From Dehalogenimonas lykanthroporepellens BL-DC-9 (GTDB taxonomy: Bacteria > Chloroflexota > Dehalococcoidia > Dehalococcoidales > Dehalococcoidaceae): 64,000 nt of DNA. A model generated the notes under the pieces. It searched no databases, was not told where the DNA came from, and saw nothing but the letters and a program-made list of their open reading frames with translations. Position numbers and translations under genes: made by a program. Location of the stretch: NCBI GenBank assembly GCA_000143165.1, contig CP002084.1, positions 1,116,001 to 1,180,000 of the forward strand. The letters run 5' to 3'. Position 1 is the stretch's first letter, and the number at the start of each line of letters is the position of its first letter. Of the stretch, positions 61,809-64,000 are shown one piece after another.

Positions 61809-63158
61809 TTAGTGCTTTTGGGGTTTCTCCGGTTCCAGGGTACAGGTGTCCGTCACCGGCTGTTTTAACAGGAACAACACACCGATAATACCCGCCAGCA
61901 TTGAGGTGCCGACGATGGCCAGCTTGGCCGAATCAATGGAGCCGGCGTCAGTGAAGGCCAGGCCGGTGATGAAGATGGACATGGTGAAACCCACGCCGGC
62001 CAGCAACCCGGCACCGATTATATGACTCCACTGGCAGGACGCAGGCTTGGAGATCAATCCCATTTTACTGACCAGCCAGGTCAGGCCGATGATACCCAAT
62101 GGTTTACCGATGAGCAGACCGGCGATGATACCCAGAGTGATGGGTTGAATCATCTCGATGTCACCGCTCATGGCAACCCCGGCATTGGCCAGAGCGAACA
62201 CCGGCATGATGAAGAAAGCGCTGATCGGGTGCAGGGCGTGTTCCAACCGAAGCAGGGGATTCTGGACATGATCATAGGCGGTGCCGATATTTTCCAACGC
62301 TTCCTGCTGTTCCGAGGTGAGCAGAACATTCTGTCGCTTGCTTTCAGCCCCGCCGATGGTGTCCAACTCCAGTTTACAGGTATCGACGAATTCCACCGGT
62401 GATATCTTCTGACGCACCGGAATGGTCAGCGCCAGCAGGACGCCGGCGATGGTGGCGTGGATGCCGGACTGAAAAACGAACAACCACAGAATCACGCCCA
62501 GGGCCAGATATGGCGTCAGCTTCTTGACCCCACCGGCGTTAAGCATGATGAGACCGGCCACCGTCAGACCGGCCATACCCAGGGCGCCCCAGTCGAGATT
62601 GCTGGAGTAAGCCACGGCGATAATCAGGATGGCGCCGAGGTCATCGATGACAGCCAGGGATACCAGAAAAACCTTGAGTGCCAGCGGCACCCGCTTGCCC
62701 AGAAGCATCAGAAAACCCAGAGCGAAGGCGATGTCGGTGGCCATGGGGATACCGAAGCCGTGAGCCTGACCGCCCTCGGCCATGTTGATGGCCAGGTAGA
62801 TGCCGGCCGGTACCAGCATGCCGCCCAAAGCGCCGATGGCGGGGAAAGCGGCTTTAGCCGGAGACGACAGCTCACCTACCATCAGTTCCCGCTTGATTTC
62901 CAAACCGACCATCAGGAAGAAGAGGGCCATCAAGCCGTCATTGATCCAGTGGGCCAGCGACATTTCCAAGTGAAAATCACCGACGCTGATGCCGGCTTCG
63001 ATATGCAGGAAATCAAAATATTGAGCCGCCAGCGGGGAATTGGCCAGTATCATCGCCAGAACCGCGGCGCCGAAAAGCAGGAAGCCGCCGGTAGATTCCT
63101 TGTGCAGGAAGTTTTCGATGGCGCTGACGAATTTAGGTTTGCTTGAACCGGAACTCAT
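61809..63158 (-). CDS. nhaA: Na+/H+ antiporter NhaA
   Basis: The 449-residue membrane protein has about 12 helices. Visible are the conserved TDIAFALGFLMLLGKRVPLALKVFLVSLAVIDDLGAI segment with the paired Asp transport site (IDDLG) and the N-terminal KRELMVGELSSPAKA motif. It exports sodium in exchange for protons. A loop of about 50 residues near 250-300 (CKLELDTIGGAESKRQNVLL) is longer than in E. coli NhaA. Monocistronic, divergent from clpC. Confidence 0.96.
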   Translation of the reverse strand: MSSGSSKPKFVSAIENFLHKESTGGFLLFGAAVLAMILANSPLAAQYFDFLHIEAGISVGDFHLEMSLAHWINDGLMALFFLMVGLEIKRELMVGELSSPAKAAFPAIGALGGMLVPAGIYLAINMAEGGQAHGFGIPMATDIAFALGFLMLLGKRVPLALKVFLVSLAVIDDLGAILIIAVAYSSNLDWGALGMAGLTVAGLIMLNAGGVKKLTPYLALGVILWLFVFQSGIHATIAGVLLALTIPVRQKISPVEFVDTCKLELDTIGGAESKRQNVLLTSEQQEALENIGTAYDHVQNPLLRLEHALHPISAFFIMPVFALANAGVAMSGDIEMIQPITLGIIAGLLIGKPLGIIGLTWLVSKMGLISKPASCQWSHIIGAGLLAGVGFTMSIFITGLAFTDAGSIDSAKLAIVGTSMLAGIIGVLFLLKQPVTDTCTLEPEKPQKH

Positions 63159-63288
63159 GAATCATAATTCTCCGAAAGAAACCAGGAATTGATTTTACCA
63201 ATTTTTGTTGCCTTCTGCAAAACAGCATAAGAGTCAATTACAAGCAGGCCGGCAAGGCCCTTTCACATTTATTTCATAGCCGCTATCC

Positions 63289-63317
63289 TTTACGCATTTG
63301 CCTTTTTGACTTATAAT
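63289..63317 (+). promoter_or_regulatory. clpC promoter
   Basis: TTTACG (63289-63294) and TATAAT (63312-63317) are 17 bp apart. No CIRCE or CtsR-like inverted repeat is obvious next to it. GGGAGGGG before the ATG is the ribosome site. Confidence 0.65.
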
Positions 63318-63348
63318 GGATTGGTATCCCAAGGGAGGGGATAGTTTT

Positions 63349-64000
63349 ATGGCAAGCCGTTTCGACAAGTTTTCAGAACGCGCCCGTCGCGTTTTAACCT
63401 ACGCCCAGGAAGAGGCGCAGAATCTGAACCATAATTACATCGGCACCGAGCATATCCTGCTGGGTATGGTGCGTGAAGAGGACGGCGTCGCCGCCCGGGT
63501 ACTGGCCAGCATGGATGTCAACCTGGCCAAGCTACGCTCCGCCGTCGAGTTCGTCATCGGCCGTGGCGAAAAGCCATCCAGCGGTGAAACCGGACTGACT
63601 TCGCGAGCCAAGAAGGTCATCGAACTGGCCATCGACGAAGCCCGGACGCTCAATCATAACTACATCGGCACCGAACACCTGCTCCTGGGCCTGCTCCGGG
63701 AAGGCGAGGGCGTCGCCGCCGGGGTGCTGGACAGCTTCGGCATCACCATTGACAAGACCAGGGCTGAAATCACCCGGGTGCTGTCTCAGGGCGCCATCAA
63801 CCGGGGCGCACCGCTCAAGGCCGGCGGCAGAAGCCAGAGCAAGACGCCCAACCTGGACGCCGTATCGCTGGACCTGACCGCCGCCGCCCGGGCCGGCAAG
63901 CTGGATCCGGTGGTCGGCCGACAGAAGGAAATAGACCGGGTTATCCAGATTCTGTCCCGGCGCACCAAGAACAACCCGGCGCTCATCGGTGAACCCGGTG
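63349..64000 (+). CDS. clpC: ClpC-type AAA+ chaperone (C-terminus off the right edge)
   Basis: The 217 visible residues hold both Clp N-repeats ([30 protein letters not shown] and [31 protein letters not shown]). The start of the first AAA domain follows ([33 protein letters not shown]), cut in the Walker A. ClpC unfolds proteins for ClpP and acts in heat and stress proteolysis. The ATG at 63349 follows GGGAGGGG. Confidence 0.95.
   Translation, partial: MASRFDKFSERARRVLTYAQEEAQNLNHNYIGTEHILLGMVREEDGVAARVLASMDVNLAKLRSAVEFVIGRGEKPSSGETGLTSRAKKVIELAIDEARTLNHNYIGTEHLLLGLLREGEGVAAGVLDSFGITIDKTRAEITRVLSQGAINRGAPLKAGGRSQSKTPNLDAVSLDLTAAARAGKLDPVVGRQKEIDRVIQILSRRTKNNPALIGEPG

Overview
The window looks like a chromosomal segment of a Dehalogenimonas-like member of the Dehalococcoidia (Chloroflexota). 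Two respiratory reductive dehalogenases with twin-arginine signals, an RdhB anchor and an rdh-linked two-component pair are the main evidence. Several small proteins also match my memory of that class. The assignment is inference from gene content; no database was searched.

Layout. 1-11.6 kb is GC-rich housekeeping DNA: a six-PAS sensor kinase running off the left edge, hisA-hisI, a NarL-type regulator/kinase pair, a DnaJ-type zinc-finger microprotein, ruvA, leuS, proC, a cysteine-cluster protein, and rsmD-coaD. 12.3-18.3 kb is an organohalide-respiration locus read leftward: rdhA2-rdhB, then a cytoplasmic PAS kinase and OmpR-type regulator, then rdhA1. Both rdhA promoters carry the same pair of TTAAC half-sites spaced 11 bp apart. 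18.4-23.4 kb is accessory DNA: hicB beside a broken hicA, an IS5-family element with a CTAA duplication, an EcoRI-type adenine methylase with a DUF262-HNH nuclease, and a small winged-helix regulator. 23.5-37.3 kb is core DNA (radA, an MFS exporter with its MarR regulator, degV, a DEAD-box helicase, htpX, lemA, cvpA, ferredoxin, tRNA-Ala). It is interrupted by an AT-rich Rsm22-like/DUF1848 pair and an AT-rich XRE-ImmA/PIN pair.

37.4-51.2 kb is an accessory island next to tRNA-Ala. It holds a large unknown protein, an HNH protein, and a five-gene operon (XRE regulator, NurA-like nuclease, HerA-like ATPase, MORC/Hsp90-like GHKL ATPase, radical-SAM protein). That operon is the best candidate here for an undescribed defence or DNA-processing system. 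A leftward plasmid- or phage-like block follows, with a beta-clamp homologue and small genes, three of them preceded by 2-4 codon mini-ORFs.

51.4-64 kb carries a PhoB/PhoR-like pair, two nearly identical IS256-family copies, and core genes (secreted protein, rubrerythrin, serpin, tRNA-Arg, nhaA, clpC running off the right edge). One IS256 copy splits a potassium-channel gene with a 9-bp target duplication. The other has mismatched flanks and sits between an orphan start codon and the tail of a slipin gene, which points to a deletion or rearrangement.
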